A model generated the notes under the pieces. That model ran no database searches, was not told the origin of the DNA, and saw only the letters and a list, made by a program, of their open reading frames with translations. A stretch of 64,000 bases of DNA, from assembly GCA_037127315.1 (NCBI GenBank), contig JBBBDQ010000330.1:6269501-6333500 (forward strand), in the 5' to 3' direction. The DNA comes from Ascarosepion bandense. Taxonomy: Eukaryota > Mollusca > Cephalopoda > Sepiida > Sepiidae. The number at the start of each line of letters is the position of its first letter. Position 1 is the first letter of the stretch. The translations under genes were made by a program, and so were the position numbers. Shown here in pieces: positions 11,352-21,796 of this stretch.

Positions 11352-11846
11352 GAGGCTTACGGCCATATCACGTTGAATACACTGGTTCTCACTCGATCAC
11401 CGAAATTAAGCAACATTGAGCCTGGTCAGTACTTAGATGGGTGACCGCTTGGGAATATCAGGTGCTGTAAGCGTTTAGTGATGGATGTGCGTTGTGGTGC
11501 AGTGGATATCAGCTCGGAAAGAGAAATCGGTGAGCCGAGTTCAAATTCCAGTTGAATACCCTGCATTCACTTAAGCACTGGTACCCTTGGGAAAGGTATT
11601 AATCCATCCCTTCCCTCCAGTTATGGGTTAAATAACAGGGTAGGACTTGGGGACCCTGCCATTAAAAACAAATTCCAATGAATCTTGATACTCAAAAAAG
11701 AAAAAGTATTACTAGACACAAAACTTATATAAAAACAAGAAGAAATTGTTGAAAGAAAGTGGTATTATTTAAATAAATAAAATTAGTTGGCAATAAATGA
11801 CCCACCGAGGTTGATATGCCATAAAAACAAAACAACCAACCAACAT
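11352..11846 (+). mobile_element. Composite 5S rRNA / tRNA SINE, full-length copy 1
   Basis: The first 120 bp, from GAGGCTTACGGCCATATCACG, closely follow 5S rRNA, including the internal promoter region (AGTACTTAGATGGGTGACCG). A tRNA-like unit follows directly: TGGTGCAGTGGATA (box A-like) and GAGTTCAAATTCC (box B-like), then the family A central block. A 3' part ends in CAACCAACCAACAT. Copy 2 at 40435-40936, on the other strand, matches along the whole length and stops at the same two points, which fixes the element ends. SINEs with a 5S-derived head are known (SINE3 class); a 5S head joined to a tRNA-like unit is the notable part. It lacks a Pol III T-run at the 5S end, so it is not a 5S gene. 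Confidence 0.88.
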
Positions 11847-12241
11847 GTTGATCATAAAGATCAAAGAATAAAGCCTGCCTTTGAGAGAGTGAAACAGTCC
11901 TGAGATGCAAACCAGAAAACAGAATTTGGTAGTCAGACACAAAAAGTAGAAAATCTGCCATGTAGTGAATTTTTGCCATTCTGGCTTGATCTCAAAGTGA
12001 ATCTGAAAGACAGCAAAAAGATGTATGAATATAATAACCTTGCAAAGGAAGTTGAAGGATATGAAGGTGAAGGTCCTGCCTATTTTCAATGGAGAACTAG
12101 GACCAGTCTCTAAATAATTGAATCTTAATCTTTCAGAATTCATGTCTCCTTATGGCTCATTTTTGTGCAGGCAGAACTCTTCTGAATTAGATTGAATTAT
12201 TATTATTCTTATTTTATGCATTTATATATTCATACCAAGTG
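11847..12241. other. Unassigned sequence between SINE and LINE
   Basis: No element is recognised. Minus-strand open frames cover much of it (11725-12143), but they are rich in F, I and L and match nothing I know. Confidence 0.4.
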
Positions 12242-12455
12242 TCGTGTGGTTATTACTGGATACTGTGAGTGCAACATTGAAATCCAAAGTTACATTGGGA
12301 TAGCAAAAGATGCCTTCCAAAAACTAAAGTATTAAAAAATATGAAAAATCTAATTAGAAACAAATAAGAATACAGCACTGTTATGTAATATCAGTCTTTC
12401 TAGATGGCATTCAATGCTGGATAATCTCCTCACAGAGGAAGAGACTTTAAGTAAC
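12242..12455 (+). pseudogene. RTE-like LINE fragment, C-terminal region (first of two)
   Basis: Translation in broken frames gives the post-catalytic region of an RTE-like reverse transcriptase: 'GKCNTEI'-type residues (here ECNIEIQS), 'IGIAKDAFQKL', and the 'FNAGQS' stretch corresponding to 'CECWTI'. It stops at about 12455, where a segment that should lie upstream in the ORF begins. It is therefore a separate insertion or a rearranged piece. Confidence 0.7.
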
Positions 12456-12828
12456 AATCTTAACAACATTAGAAATGCAAATGACACTGTTAATAGCAGA
12501 CATAGAAAGAAATGTACAGGAACTCTTACAGAAGACAGTAAAGGAAAGTGAGAAGGGCTAAACATCAATTGTAAGAGGCAGAATGTATGGTTGTCAGTAA
12601 AAAACAAAAAACAGATGAACAGGCAAATTACAAATTGGAGATACCAAAATTAAACAAATGTAAAAATTGAAATCTCTAGAAAATATTTTAACGGAACGGA
12701 AAGTGCAACACCGAAATCCAAAGTTGGATTGGGATAGTGAAAGATGCATTCTAAAAGCTAAGCAAAGTATTAAGAAATAGGAAAAATTTAGTTATAAATT
12801 AAGGAGAGCATTGATTTGTTATGTAATA

Positions 12829-12879
<51 letters not shown>

Positions 12880-13275
12880 CGAATGCTGGACAATCTACTC
12901 TAATATGAAGAAGAGACCTAAAGTAACAAAAATGAAGTTCTGTAAAAGGATGCTGTGGACATTATGGATCAAATATGTGAAAAACAACAAAGTCTTAAAG
13001 AAAATGAAAACAAAGAGAGCACATAATATAAAAAATTGACTGCAGTTTCTCAGGCACATAATGAGGTAAGAGCGCTTGGAAAATTTGTTACTCACAGGAC
13101 ATATTGAAGGAAAGAGAAAAACAATATATAACCAACCTAACAAGCTTGGGTAAAAATATGGCAGAACAAGGTTTAGGAGAGACAACAAAAAGCCAAAATT
13201 TATTAAGTTACAAAAGACAGGAAATTGTGGAGAGCTAGGATTGTCAATGTCCTGAAAAAATACAGTGCATAAAAG
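12456..13275 (+). pseudogene. RTE-like LINE fragment, RT core to 3' end (second of two)
   Basis: Starts within the RT catalytic region: the YADD motif has decayed to 'NIRNAND' near 12464, followed by 'EKGLNINCK', 'GDTKIKQ'-like words, a second 'GKCNTEIQSWIGI' near 12697, 'SECWTI' near 12885, and the C-terminal 'FLRHIMR...ERLENLLLTGHIEGK' near 13045-13110. It ends close to the family 3' end near 13265. A long (AT)n tract (12832-12877) lies inside the coding remnant. Many stops and shifts; dead. Confidence 0.75.
12832..12877. repeat. (AT)n microsatellite inside LINE
   Basis: About 23 uninterrupted AT units lie where the RTE-like copy should code for a short stretch before 'ECWTI'. The tract must have expanded after the LINE inserted. 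Confidence 0.95.
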
Positions 13276-13639
13276 TAATTGGAAGTTAAATAACAGTAAA
13301 TCTTAAGACTCTAGCACTTCTTTAGAATTCAAGCTGATTTTTAATAAAATTAAGATCTTTGGTAAGAATAAATCTTCCGTTACGTAACTTATTACAGCAT
13401 ATTTTGTTTTACTAGTAATTATTGTTAATTTCTTATTGTCACTAATTTATAAATCCAAGTTTATCATAAACATGTATTTATACAGAAAAATACATTTTGT
13501 CTGTGAGTGTATAGATTATGAACACATAGCTAAGTATTCAGAACGTTTGCTTTCAAACAATGAAACAATAATTCACATCTCACCATGGTTGATTTGTCAG
13601 GAAAATTGTAACATGTCTGCCAGCTGGCTGTTTCACTGC
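13276..13639. other. No feature recognised
   Basis: AT-rich, no repeat family or gene seen. The open frame starting near 13436 runs into the next segment without a recognisable domain. Confidence 0.4.
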
Positions 13640-14990
13640 CCCTGGTTTGGAGCCTGCTATGATGATGATGTCGAAACGGCACCAGTTATGACGACGCTTT
13701 CAGGATGCTAGTCGTGATGATCTCATCACAGTAGCTGGTCCTTAAGACGTCTATTACAACAACAAACTCACTGCCCATGCTGTGTTTTTTTGATCTCAGA
13801 AAGTCATATTGTGCAAACTCGGTAGCCGTATTTCTACCATATCCAGATCGAACACCTGTGTACACTTGTGTTAAAATAATTACGGCACCAAAAAAAAAAA
13901 ATTAAATAAAGGAATAAGTTCGAAGACGCCTGGATAAGTTACAAAAGAAAGTCTTTATAAAAAAAAATAATTACAAAAGCAGAAAATACAATTGTTGAAA
14001 TTCAAGTTTACAACGGAGAGAGGATTCATTTAAAAATATCAGAGCTTTCAATCTTCAAATAAAAATAAGTCCTTGCAAAGTTTTGTTAAAAGTAATCAGC
14101 CTTCAATTTTGAAAAATAATCACTGTCAATTCTCCACATAAAAACACGTCTTTTTGGTCTTTATCAAACTTTGCAGAGACAGCCAAATAACAATGTGATC
14201 TGGCAACAGGTAGTGTGGGGGTCGTTTGGTCTTTGTCACCTGAAAATCTCTCTCCAAATCTTACTTAAAAATTCTTTTCATAGCAGTGCGAACTTTTTGT
14301 TAAGAACAATCAGAACTTTCAATTCTCCAAATAACTTATAAAACAAAGTTCTTTCAGGGTTCTTATCGGGGGCGCATTATTTGACATTAACTCTTTAAGT
14401 TAATCGGTGGCAGGCTTTTCTATGTTTCTTTACATCTTCAGCCATAAGTTCTGTGGTAGGTGACCAGCCTCTGGGTTGTGGCTCCCCAATTGGGATCACT
14501 TTTCCTTCAGTCATTAGATTTCGACTGCAATTTCAAAAACTATCCAAACAACTCTTTTTTTTTTTTTTTTTTTCGTACTGAGTTCGGATTTTTATAGCTG
14601 TCCCCAATTCTATCAGGGGATCTACACAACTCAAAGCTTTGACCTATGAGATTATTTTCTACCCACACAATTTATGGGGAGCCATGGCTCGACGAATGAA
14701 ATATCAACAGCTCACATGATGTAATGTCTTTCTGTTTTTTTCTTTTCTTTCAATTACATCATCTGTATTTCGATTTTAGAATCTGTTCCCAGGAATAATT
14801 TTTGAGGATTTAACCCTACCTGACCTCATCAAGGAAATCCTGACATTTTGTTATGACTACGGCCATTTTTTCAAGCTTCTACTGGCCTAAAACAATTCGT
14901 TTCGAACACAAAAAAAAGAAATTATATTTTTCTCTTTTTTTCCAAATTATCAGCCAATTTCTCTATTCCTCGGATTTTATAAGTACATAA
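13640..14990. repeat. Unclassified, possibly transposon-derived block
   Basis: This stretch is less AT-rich than its surroundings and holds CpG-containing words (GTCGAAACGG, GACGACGCTT, GGGGGCGCATT). Internal near-repeats recur about every 80-270 bp: variants of 'TTTCAATTCTCCAAATAA' and 'AAAGTTCTTT' near 14045, 14125 and 14325. GTTATGAC occurs near both ends (about 13686 and 14850). These are properties of LTRs or untranslated parts of transposons, but no coding domain or terminal repeat proves it. Confidence 0.35.
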
Positions 14991-15773
14991 TAGCATTAAA
15001 AATATCTTTTTTTTTTTTTTTTTTTTTTTTATGTAAGCTCACATTGTGGATTACAATAAAGCACAACTAAAAATACCCATAATATCAATTTCTCTCACTC
15101 TGTTGTATGAAACCAAAAAAAATATACCGGCATGGAAATAGGGTTACAAAATGACTTATCAGCCTGGGTAAGGAATTTCTTTGGAAAGTGCCTGTAAATC
15201 ACACTATGAGTTGACGCAAATTTTATGAGTGAAATTCAGTAGATGAAGCTGTTTGAAGGCCATTGATGACCTTCAAACAACTCTAGTATAAAGTTACAGG
15301 TCATCATGACCAAGAGTTTGAGCATACTTTGTTCAAACTGTTGATCTCACTAGACGATGCTTTCTCACCCAGAAACTGTAACTAACTCAGCTTAGTTGTA
15401 GTTAGTACAAACCAAAAGTATGCTCTGTACGTATTGGACAAACACAAATGTGCTACAGCAGGTGTTTGCAACAGACATTGGCTAGATACCTGAACAAACC
15501 AACAGTAGCTGGCCATTATATTATGTATATTAATATATACATATATGGTTTGTTACTATCTATGATTTCAGACATCTAGTGGGGTCATTAGAACAGATAG
15601 TTGGGAATGATTACTATGGAGACTTGATTGCCTCAGTTGTTTTTATAGTGCCCACCTTTTTTTTTTTTTTTATCTCCATGTCATATTGGACGTTTGTTTG
15701 AGTGAATGTAAAAAAAAATAGTCCATATGTCTAAGTTCAAAATCTTTTCAAGCATCACTGATGATGAACATTA

Positions 15774-15799
<26 letters not shown>
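14991..15799. other. No gene seen
   Basis: Includes T runs (15008-15031 and 15655-15671) and short (TA) stretches. An inverted pair GGTCATTGATGACC-like word occurs near 15256-15275. Nothing further recognised. Confidence 0.4.
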
Positions 15800-15807
<8 letters not shown>

Positions 15808-16060
15808 AACAGACATGGATGTCTTTATGTAACCTCTCTGAAAATAGCTCATGTGAGCTGAATGCTTAGAACCAGTATAATAAAAAAAATATCCAAATGT
15901 TAGACAATTTTTGTCTTCATTTTCACCTGAAATTAAAGCCAAAATATGATGTTTAGAATGACTTATGATTAAACAAGACATTCATTGTCCGTTATATTTA
16001 ACAATATATGTTTAAAAAATTATCTGCTGCCTTGATACGCTATATATATATATAATATTT
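15800..16060 (+). repeat. Dispersed repeat, copy 1, with decayed hammerhead-like motif
   Basis: From 15885 to 16020 the sequence matches 27363-27530 closely (for example GAAATTAAAGCCAAAATA, CATTCATTGTC, GTTATATTTAA), and both copies run into (AT)n. At 15837-15870 CTGAAAA, a perfect AGCTCATGTGAGCT hairpin and GAAT occur; the corresponding place in copy 2 (on the other strand, 27180-27230) has CTGAAGA, a 6-bp hairpin and AAAAGC. These look like hammerhead cores with key bases lost. Confidence 0.55.
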
Positions 16061-16170
16061 ATTATAAATTATGTTTTAGAACATGTACATAATTTTTTCT
16101 ATATATGTCCTCTACAATCATATGGTTATTTTGTCGTTGGGTGTCCAATATCTCATCAGGAGGAATGGGC
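16020..16170 (-). repeat. Remnant related to the ribozyme-bearing repeat at 28.35 kb
   Basis: Read on the minus strand: CTGATGAGATATTG, then ACGACAAAAT, and further on ATAATTTATAATAAATATT. The same series in the same order occurs on the plus strand at 28356-28455, where the hammerhead core is intact. Here GAAA has changed and no stem II of length can be drawn. Confidence 0.5.
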
Positions 16171-16800
16171 AAGAACTGAAATCATCCGCTGTCTATATTT
16201 GGTTCATTGTTGTTGTGGGGTTGGTTGGGGGTTATTGGTAATGAAGGGAATGTGTCTTCCATGTTGACCGTTAGACTTTTGAAGAACTTAGTGTGTAAAT
16301 GCTAAATGGTTAATTAATGGCATGATCTGTTAGAATGTACATCTTTATTGGTCGGGTATATCTTTTGGTAAGAATTTCAAAGAACGTGGTGTGTGGGGGT
16401 TAAATTACTTGGTCAGTTTTGTGTGTGTGTGTGTGTGTGGGGGGGGGGGGGTTGTGATTGGGGAACCTATCTTGTTTGTTGACCTCAAGAATTTTTAGGA
16501 TAGTGTCATGGTTAGCTAGTGTTTGATTAATTGGTGTCTGTTGTTACCAGACAGATTTTATGTATTCTCTTTTATTTAGTGGCGAGGCTGTAAAATAACA
16601 TTCATCTTCAAAAATGGTTAAAAGTAAAGGCAAAAGTGCTCAGATAATCAAAACATTTGGACAATTTTTATATAATTTGTCCTAAAAAAATCATAAGACC
16701 ACATGAAAAAATTATATAAAAAAACTTAACCATCACACCTTGTCTATTATTTTTAATGAAGCCTGCATAAAAGAGATTGTTGCCCAAATATACTATATAT
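16171..16800. other. No gene seen; G-rich microsatellite
   Basis: A (GT)n tract followed by a run of about 12 G lies at 16421-16452. No element could be identified. Confidence 0.4.
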
Positions 16801-16819
16801 ATATATATATATATATTAT

Positions 16820-17260
16820 TGGAAATTAATGAATTTTAACAAAACTTGGTTATAAACAACCGACAATTTGAAATGAATTGTAACCAAATTTCGATAAAAT
16901 TCATTAATTTCCGTCACATGTTTACATTTGTTTCAGAGCAGATATGGTTGTTGCGATAAATCAAAAATTGTGTTATATAGGCTTGATTAAAACCTCGTTT
17001 AGACTGGAGGTCATTTGTGGTCGAGCGGTCTAAGATGTTGCCAGATCAAATGGTAGCTTCCTTTATGTAGATAGGGGTCACAGGTCCAAATCCTGCTGAA
17101 TGACACACATTTTCGTTATAAAAATTTATCGTAAATAATCAGGCCAGTAGATATAAATATATAATACTGTTTAATTAAAAACAGAATATCTACTTAAATA
17201 CAAGTACTGATAAAAAAAAATATATATTCGGCAATCAAGATGAGGACAACACTCATAATA
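16820..17260 (+). mobile_element. tRNA-Ser-like element with hairpin head, copy 1
   Basis: Begins with GGAAATTAATGAATTTT and, about 80 bp later, has its reverse complement (AAAATTCATTAATTTCC), so the start can fold back. At about 17020-17105 lies a tRNA-like segment: GTGGTCGAGCGGTCTAAG (box A-like, as in leucine/serine tRNAs with a long variable arm) and AGGTCCAAATCC (box B-like). The 3' part, with 'AACAGAATATCTACTTAAATAC', matches the element at 43333-44047. The 14-base extra segment between boxes fits a class II (Ser/Leu) tRNA origin. Confidence 0.72.
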
Positions 17261-17309
17261 ATGTAAATAGTATTATATATTTTTCATTTTTTATTAATTA
17301 ATTTTCTAT

Positions 17310-17360
17310 AGCTTATCAATCCTTTGTAGGTTATTTAAAGCCTGAAAATATTTTTAAATT

Positions 17361-17406
<46 letters not shown>

Positions 17407-17760
17407 ATCATAATGGTTTAGTTGTAAATTGTTTGTTTTGTGTTTCTTTTATTTATTTATTTTTTGGTGTTTTATTTTTTGACTTAGTAAAGGTTAAGTG
17501 ATAAGTTTTAATAATTAACCCATAGCTGGGGAGAAGAGATGAATTCATACCTTCCCCAAGAGTATTTATTCAAAAGTGAATATAACAAACCCAATGAAAA
17601 TTAAAACTTTGCTCATGATTCATGATTCCAAAGCCATTATCTCTTAAACCACTTGTATTCCCAAGCTGCTACCCATCTAGTGATTGACCAGGCTTGACAT
17701 TGCTTAACTTTTGTGATGTTATGGGAACCAGTGTTTCAATATGATGTGGCTGTAAGTTTT
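17310..17760 (-). mobile_element. 5S/tRNA SINE, subtype 2, reverse orientation
   Basis: On the minus strand the 5S-like head is at 17660-17757 (GTAAGC-side near 17757, AGCAATGTCAAGCC near 17695), followed by a mutated tRNA-like and 'GGGTTAAATAA'-type block, and a tail at 17310-17370 with AATATTTTCAGGCTTTAAATAACC. This tail is shared with copies at 50.4-50.73 and 63.34-63.69 kb and differs from the tail of the 11.35/40.4 kb pair. A run of about 33 T at 17370-17402 sits inside. Confidence 0.68.
17368..17402. repeat. Poly(T) run of about 33
   Basis: Uninterrupted T run; probably an expanded A-tract of a retroposon on the minus strand. Confidence 0.95.
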
Positions 17761-17960
17761 TTTCCATTTTATCTTACCAAAAAGACACACTGTTATTAAT
17801 TATTCAAATGATGTTATGCTTGTCTTAAGAAGCAAGCAGCTAGAAAAGCAGTGTACCAATGACCTTTTGACAAGAAGTATTTCATAGACTAGAATTTTAA
17901 ATAAATTTCTGGCTTTGATAAACTCAAGTTAGTAGCTGAATTATTGTTGGGTAAGCTAGT

Positions 17961-18268
17961 ACAAGGATGTGCGCGGTGGTGCATTGGATATTGGCTCGGA
18001 ATGAGAAATTGGGAAGCCGAGTTCAAATTCCAGCTGAATTCATTGCATTCACTTATGGGCAAATACCCTTGGGAAAGGTATTAATCCGTCTATTCCTTCC
18101 AGTTAAATAACAGGACAGATTGGGTTCTATAGCCTTGGTCAGCAACAGTCTACTGCAGAAAGCAATGGCAAACTACTGCAGGATAATCTTCTGCCCAGTC
18201 AGTCATGTCCTTTTCTAGACATGATCGCCCAAGCATGTATCATGTATTGCACTTAACTGACTGAAGCT
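17961..18268 (+). mobile_element. tRNA-derived SINE, family A
   Basis: Nearly complete copy. GTGGTGCATTGGATATTGGC (box A-like) and GAGTTCAAATTCC (box B-like) are followed by CCCTTGGGAAAGGTATTAATC, GGTTCTATAGCCTTGG, CAGTCATGTC...GACATGATCG (a hairpin-forming pair) and an end at CACTTAACTGACTGA. The tRNA-like region is the presumed internal Pol III promoter. Confidence 0.85.
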
Positions 18269-18429
18269 AGTATTCAGAAGGCTTCTTATAGGGCTACAGA
18301 TACAACTAAGAAAAAGAACTAATGATGAAAAAAAAATATTAGGAAACTGAATAAAATCATCTTAAAACTTCTTACTGGAACAACAAGGCAAATGATTTAT
18401 AGAAACATCTAATTTATTTTTTATGTCAA

Positions 18430-18892
18430 CTGAGATAGGTATCTTTTACTTGAAGAAAAAATGCAAATTGTATGGGATTTTGTTATTTTCAATCTGTGTT
18501 AAAACCAAATGCATTGTCACCAGTAAAAAGAGGACCCCAAAATACCAACTACAAGTTTGGGACATTAAAATTGATCAGGTACAGAAATTTAAATACCTTG
18601 GAAGCATTCTGACAAAGGATGGAAAGTGCAACACTGAAATCTGAAGGCAGATTTGCATGGCTAAAGATACATTTCAAAGTCTAAGAGTATTGACAGACAG
18701 ATTTTGTTGGAGTCAAAGAATAAAGTACTGGACTGTTATGTGATATCTGCCCTCATATATGACAGTGAATGCTGGAACATCTCCTCAAAGATGGAGACAC
18801 TTAAAGCAACAGAAATGAGTTTCTACAGAAAGATGCTGAGGATAACATGGATCAAACATGTGAGCAACAAGGTTTTGGAGAGGATGCAAATT
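18430..18892 (+). pseudogene. RTE-like LINE, C-terminal part, first segment
   Basis: In frame words include 'QVQKFKYLGSILTKDGKCNTEI' (near 18575-18644), 'KVLDCYVISALIYDSECWNIS' (18720-18785) and 'MLRITWIKHVSN' (18831-18866). These are the region after the RT catalytic centre of RTE-like elements and match the intact ORF at 24.6-25.85 kb almost residue by residue. Frameshifts separate the pieces. The copy is interrupted at 18893 by another repeat and resumes at 19180. Confidence 0.85.
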
Positions 18893-19179
18893 TTTTTTTT
18901 TTTTTAAATCATATCACTGCCAAGCGAGGTAGTGATATGATGTGCAGGAGGGCTACGTGAGAGTGAAAAGATTAGAAAAGAACAAGCCGGAAACCACATC
19001 CTAAACAGGGAACAAGGGATGAGCCTCTTCACCTGTTCAACAGGCATGGGTGGAGTGTGAATCAGGCGATAGTTTAGTCTATCTACTCCAACTGAAAAAA
19101 AAAAAAAAAAGTGAAAAGATTGGAAAAAAGAAAGCTGGAAACCACATCCTAAACAGGGAACAAGGGATGAGCCTCTTCA
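18893..19179 (-). mobile_element. SINE-like repeat with CR1/L2-type tail inserted in LINE
   Basis: Starts with a T run, then AATCATATCACTGCCAAGC, which is the reverse complement of the 3' end of the CR1/L2-like LINEs here (GCTTGGGGTGATATGATT plus A-run). It continues with CTAAACAGGGAACAAGGGAT and GAGCCTCTTCACCTGTTC. This last part occurs again after an A-run at 19092-19107, so the insert is a partial head-to-tail double. Other copies are at 19.62-19.77 and 41.18-41.34 kb. The RTE-like LINE reads continuously when this insert is skipped. Confidence 0.72.
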
Positions 19180-19452
19180 TGAAAATGAAACTTATATTTG
19201 GCATCAGACAGCTGAAATTTCTGGCACATGTAATGAGAAAGGAGGGCTTGGAGAACCTGATCCTCATAGGACAGACAGAGGAAAAGAGCCAGGGGAAAGC
19301 AGCGCAAGACACTGGGTAAACATTTCCTACTTGATGGCCTTGAGCAGGTGGATGGTGGAGCAAGGATTGGGAGAAATATTAAGAGTGACAAGGGATAGGA
19401 GCAAATGGAGATCCACAATTGCCTATATCCTGAAAGGACATGGCATATAAAG
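19180..19452 (+). pseudogene. RTE-like LINE, C-terminal part, second segment
   Basis: Resumes with 'MKLIFGIRQLKFLAHVMRKEGLENLILIGQTE' (19180-19275), the family's conserved C-terminus, and ends with a GGACATGGCATATAA-type 3' end at 19436-19450, close to the end of other copies. Truncated at its 5' side and damaged. Confidence 0.82.
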
Positions 19453-19455
19453 AAT

Positions 19456-19488
19456 TATCTTCTCTGGCTCATTTGGCCAGAGAAGATA
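19456..19488. repeat. Perfect 13-bp inverted repeat
   Basis: TATCTTCTCTGGC and its exact reverse complement are separated by 7 bases just after the LINE 3' end. Could be a chance hairpin or a short foldback; no function is claimed. Confidence 0.8.
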
Positions 19489-19624
19489 CGCAGAGCTTAC
19501 CAAATAATCTTCGTTCTCTTTTCTTTGTCTTGTCAATCTTAATTTAGTATCCTATTGATTAGAAGCCGCAATGAGAAGACATGTTACGGCATTATCTTTG
19601 CATTCAACACTTTATCTTGTAATG

Positions 19625-19770
19625 TCTATTGAACAGGTGAAGAGGCTCATCCCTTGTTTCTTGTTTAGGTTGTGGTTTCCGGTTTCTCTCTTTTCCAATC
19701 TTTTCACTCTTACGTAGCCCCCTGCGTATCAGTGGCATTTTCGCCTTGCTTGGGGTGATATGATTAAAAA
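19625..19770 (-). mobile_element. SINE-like repeat with CR1/L2-type tail (plus-strand reading of tail)
   Basis: Contains GGTGAAGAGGCTCATCCCTT, 'TCTCTTTTCCAATCTTTTC' and GTAGCCCCCTGC...GGGGTGATATGATTAAAAA, so the A-tail is on the plus strand at about 19765-19786. It is the same repeat as 18893-19179 and 41188-41338. Confidence 0.7.
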
Positions 19771-19786
19771 AACAAAAAAAAAAAAA

Positions 19787-20439
19787 CTATCTATTATAAA
19801 GGAAGTGAACCTAATAGAGAAACAAAGAATATAAGTTGGGACAGAGGCTTTGTACACACACACAAACATATATATAACATTTTTTTTTATAAATAAAATA
19901 AATTATATCTAGCTGTACAAAAACTTTCCTCTGATTAAAAACAGGGATGTGAATTTCAGTCATCAACCTGGAAATTTGGAATGAAGCAATTAGGCACAAC
20001 ATTTGGTAAAGGTCAGTTTTGAGTTCAGGTTGCTGTAATAAATATGAATGCCATTTAGGCAGTACAATTTTTGTAGTGTTAAAGAGGACAAAGTTGAGCA
20101 AGTACATATGTAAAACCTTTCCGCTACATAAATTATCAGTGATTTTACAAAATGATTTAATGATTTTTTTTGTTTAAGCAGACAAACATTGTATCACTAT
20201 CAGGGATTTTACTTTCATTTTGACTTTGTACAAATGTTTTGTTTTTGTAAAAGAGAAATTTGACAGGGTTTCCATACAATGTTGAAAACTGAAAGTTAAG
20301 AAAAAGGATTTCTCTCAAGAATTTTCATCCAACAGTTTTGGGTAACAATTCTCTACCTGCTTGGAACTTGCACTGGTGTTTTGAAAATTCATTCTTTTGG
20401 CTCCTCAAATTATAACTCCAAGCACATTTCTTATAATTA
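19787..20439. other. No gene seen
   Basis: AT-rich with short (CA)n and (TA)n pieces near 19855-19875. No recognised element. Confidence 0.4.
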
Positions 20440-21620
20440 ATTTATAAGGTAGCCAAAAATAGTTCCTACTGTTTTTTACATAGTATGGGAAAAGTGTCAT
20501 ATATGCAAATGAGTGTGTTACTTACGGAGAAAGGGGTGGTGGCATTGCTCTTGACCAATGCAGGTACGTGGTGCATATACTTCAGTCATAGCTCGAGCAG
20601 CAGTGAGGAAACATGGCAGTGTCAAAGCAGCTCATTAGGGGTTGTCTATTTTATGACTTTCAGGTGAGCTTGTCTGCAACTGCATTAAGCCACCAAATAC
20701 ATCAAGCATTTGATGATAATCCTGTGGATGAAGACATCACCAGGTATTGGTTCCAGAAGTTCAAGTTGGGAGATCTGTTCCTTTGTGAGGACCCCTGCAG
20801 TGGCTGGTCATAGAGGAGGGAAACAGCTTAACTTCTGGTAAGTATACCAGACACTTCTAAACTTCTGATGAAACAGACTTCACCTGCACTGCAAAGACAT
20901 ACAAGTTGAAGAAGTGGAGACTCCCACATCCTGTTGGAAGCCAAGAGACAGTCTAATATTTTTGCCTTCTTGACACTGCAATCTACTCATATTTGATCAA
21001 ATGCTCACCAGTGATGAAAGTCGGTCCTGGATGACACTCTCAAACATAACAAACATTGGTTGTCACCACAGGATTCTATGCTTCAAACCACAATTCTATG
21101 CTTCAAACCACAATTCTATGCTACACCCACAGATGTATCTGGTGAACTAGTTTACAAGTGGTGTACTATGAGCTTCTACAAACAGACCAAGCCATCCATG
21201 CAGACCTTTACTTGCAGGAGTTGGAACATACACAACAGGAACATACACAGGAGTTAGCATTGGTTAATCTTAAGGATGTATTGTCCCTTTATGACAATGT
21301 CAGACCTCATGTGACATAGGGGGCAAGGAATACCATATGGTGATCTGCCAACAGATTATCAGCTCTTACATTCTCTGAACAACTACCTTTGCAGGAAATC
21401 TTTTACAAATGAAGCAAATTTGCAATAGGCACTCACAGACTTCTTTGCATTAAAGACATCTGATTTTACTTCCAGGACATTATGCAACTGAAGGCACGTT
21501 AGCAAAAGGTTTGTTTAATGACAGATTGCTTTGAGAATTAATGGAATGTCAAATTTGCTGAATATTTTTTTTCTAATAAATCAAAACAGAAAGACATTTT
21601 AGTTAGCTTGTATATTTAAA
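20440..21620 (+). pseudogene. Mariner-family DNA transposon, dead copy
   Basis: The N-terminal transposase region is visible at about 20655-20810 as 'LIRGCLFYDF', 'ALSHQIHQAFDDN', 'WFQKFKLGDLF', the helix-turn-helix region typical of mariner transposases. Later broken pieces fit the catalytic domain: 'LTSDESRSW' near 21000 (first Asp region), a 'HKHNKHW'-like stretch near 21040, 'YDNVRPHV' near 21290 (second Asp region, D-N-x-R-P-H) and 'LPTDYQL..SLNNYLCGKSF' near 21340-21410. Ends near 20440 and 21615 are imperfect inverted repeats (AAGGTAGCCAAAAATAGT against CTAAAATGTC...). The length of about 1.2 kb suits mariner. Many stops; not functional. Confidence 0.8.
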
Positions 21621-21753
21621 TAAGATATATTTTGGTAGCAAGAATTCATCTAAGCAAGTTTTATTAAACTTCATTAACAAGATCTGCCAACTCAAATCGG
21701 CAAGATTTGCTAAAAAGTTCAATAGACTGACCTTATTGATGGAATTATAACTT

Positions 21754-21796
<43 letters not shown>

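Noticed and set aside
11355..11475. Functional 5S rRNA gene
   Set aside because: The head follows 5S rRNA but carries substitutions, lacks a T-run terminator and is joined to a tRNA-like unit with a twin at 40.4 kb, so it is a SINE head.
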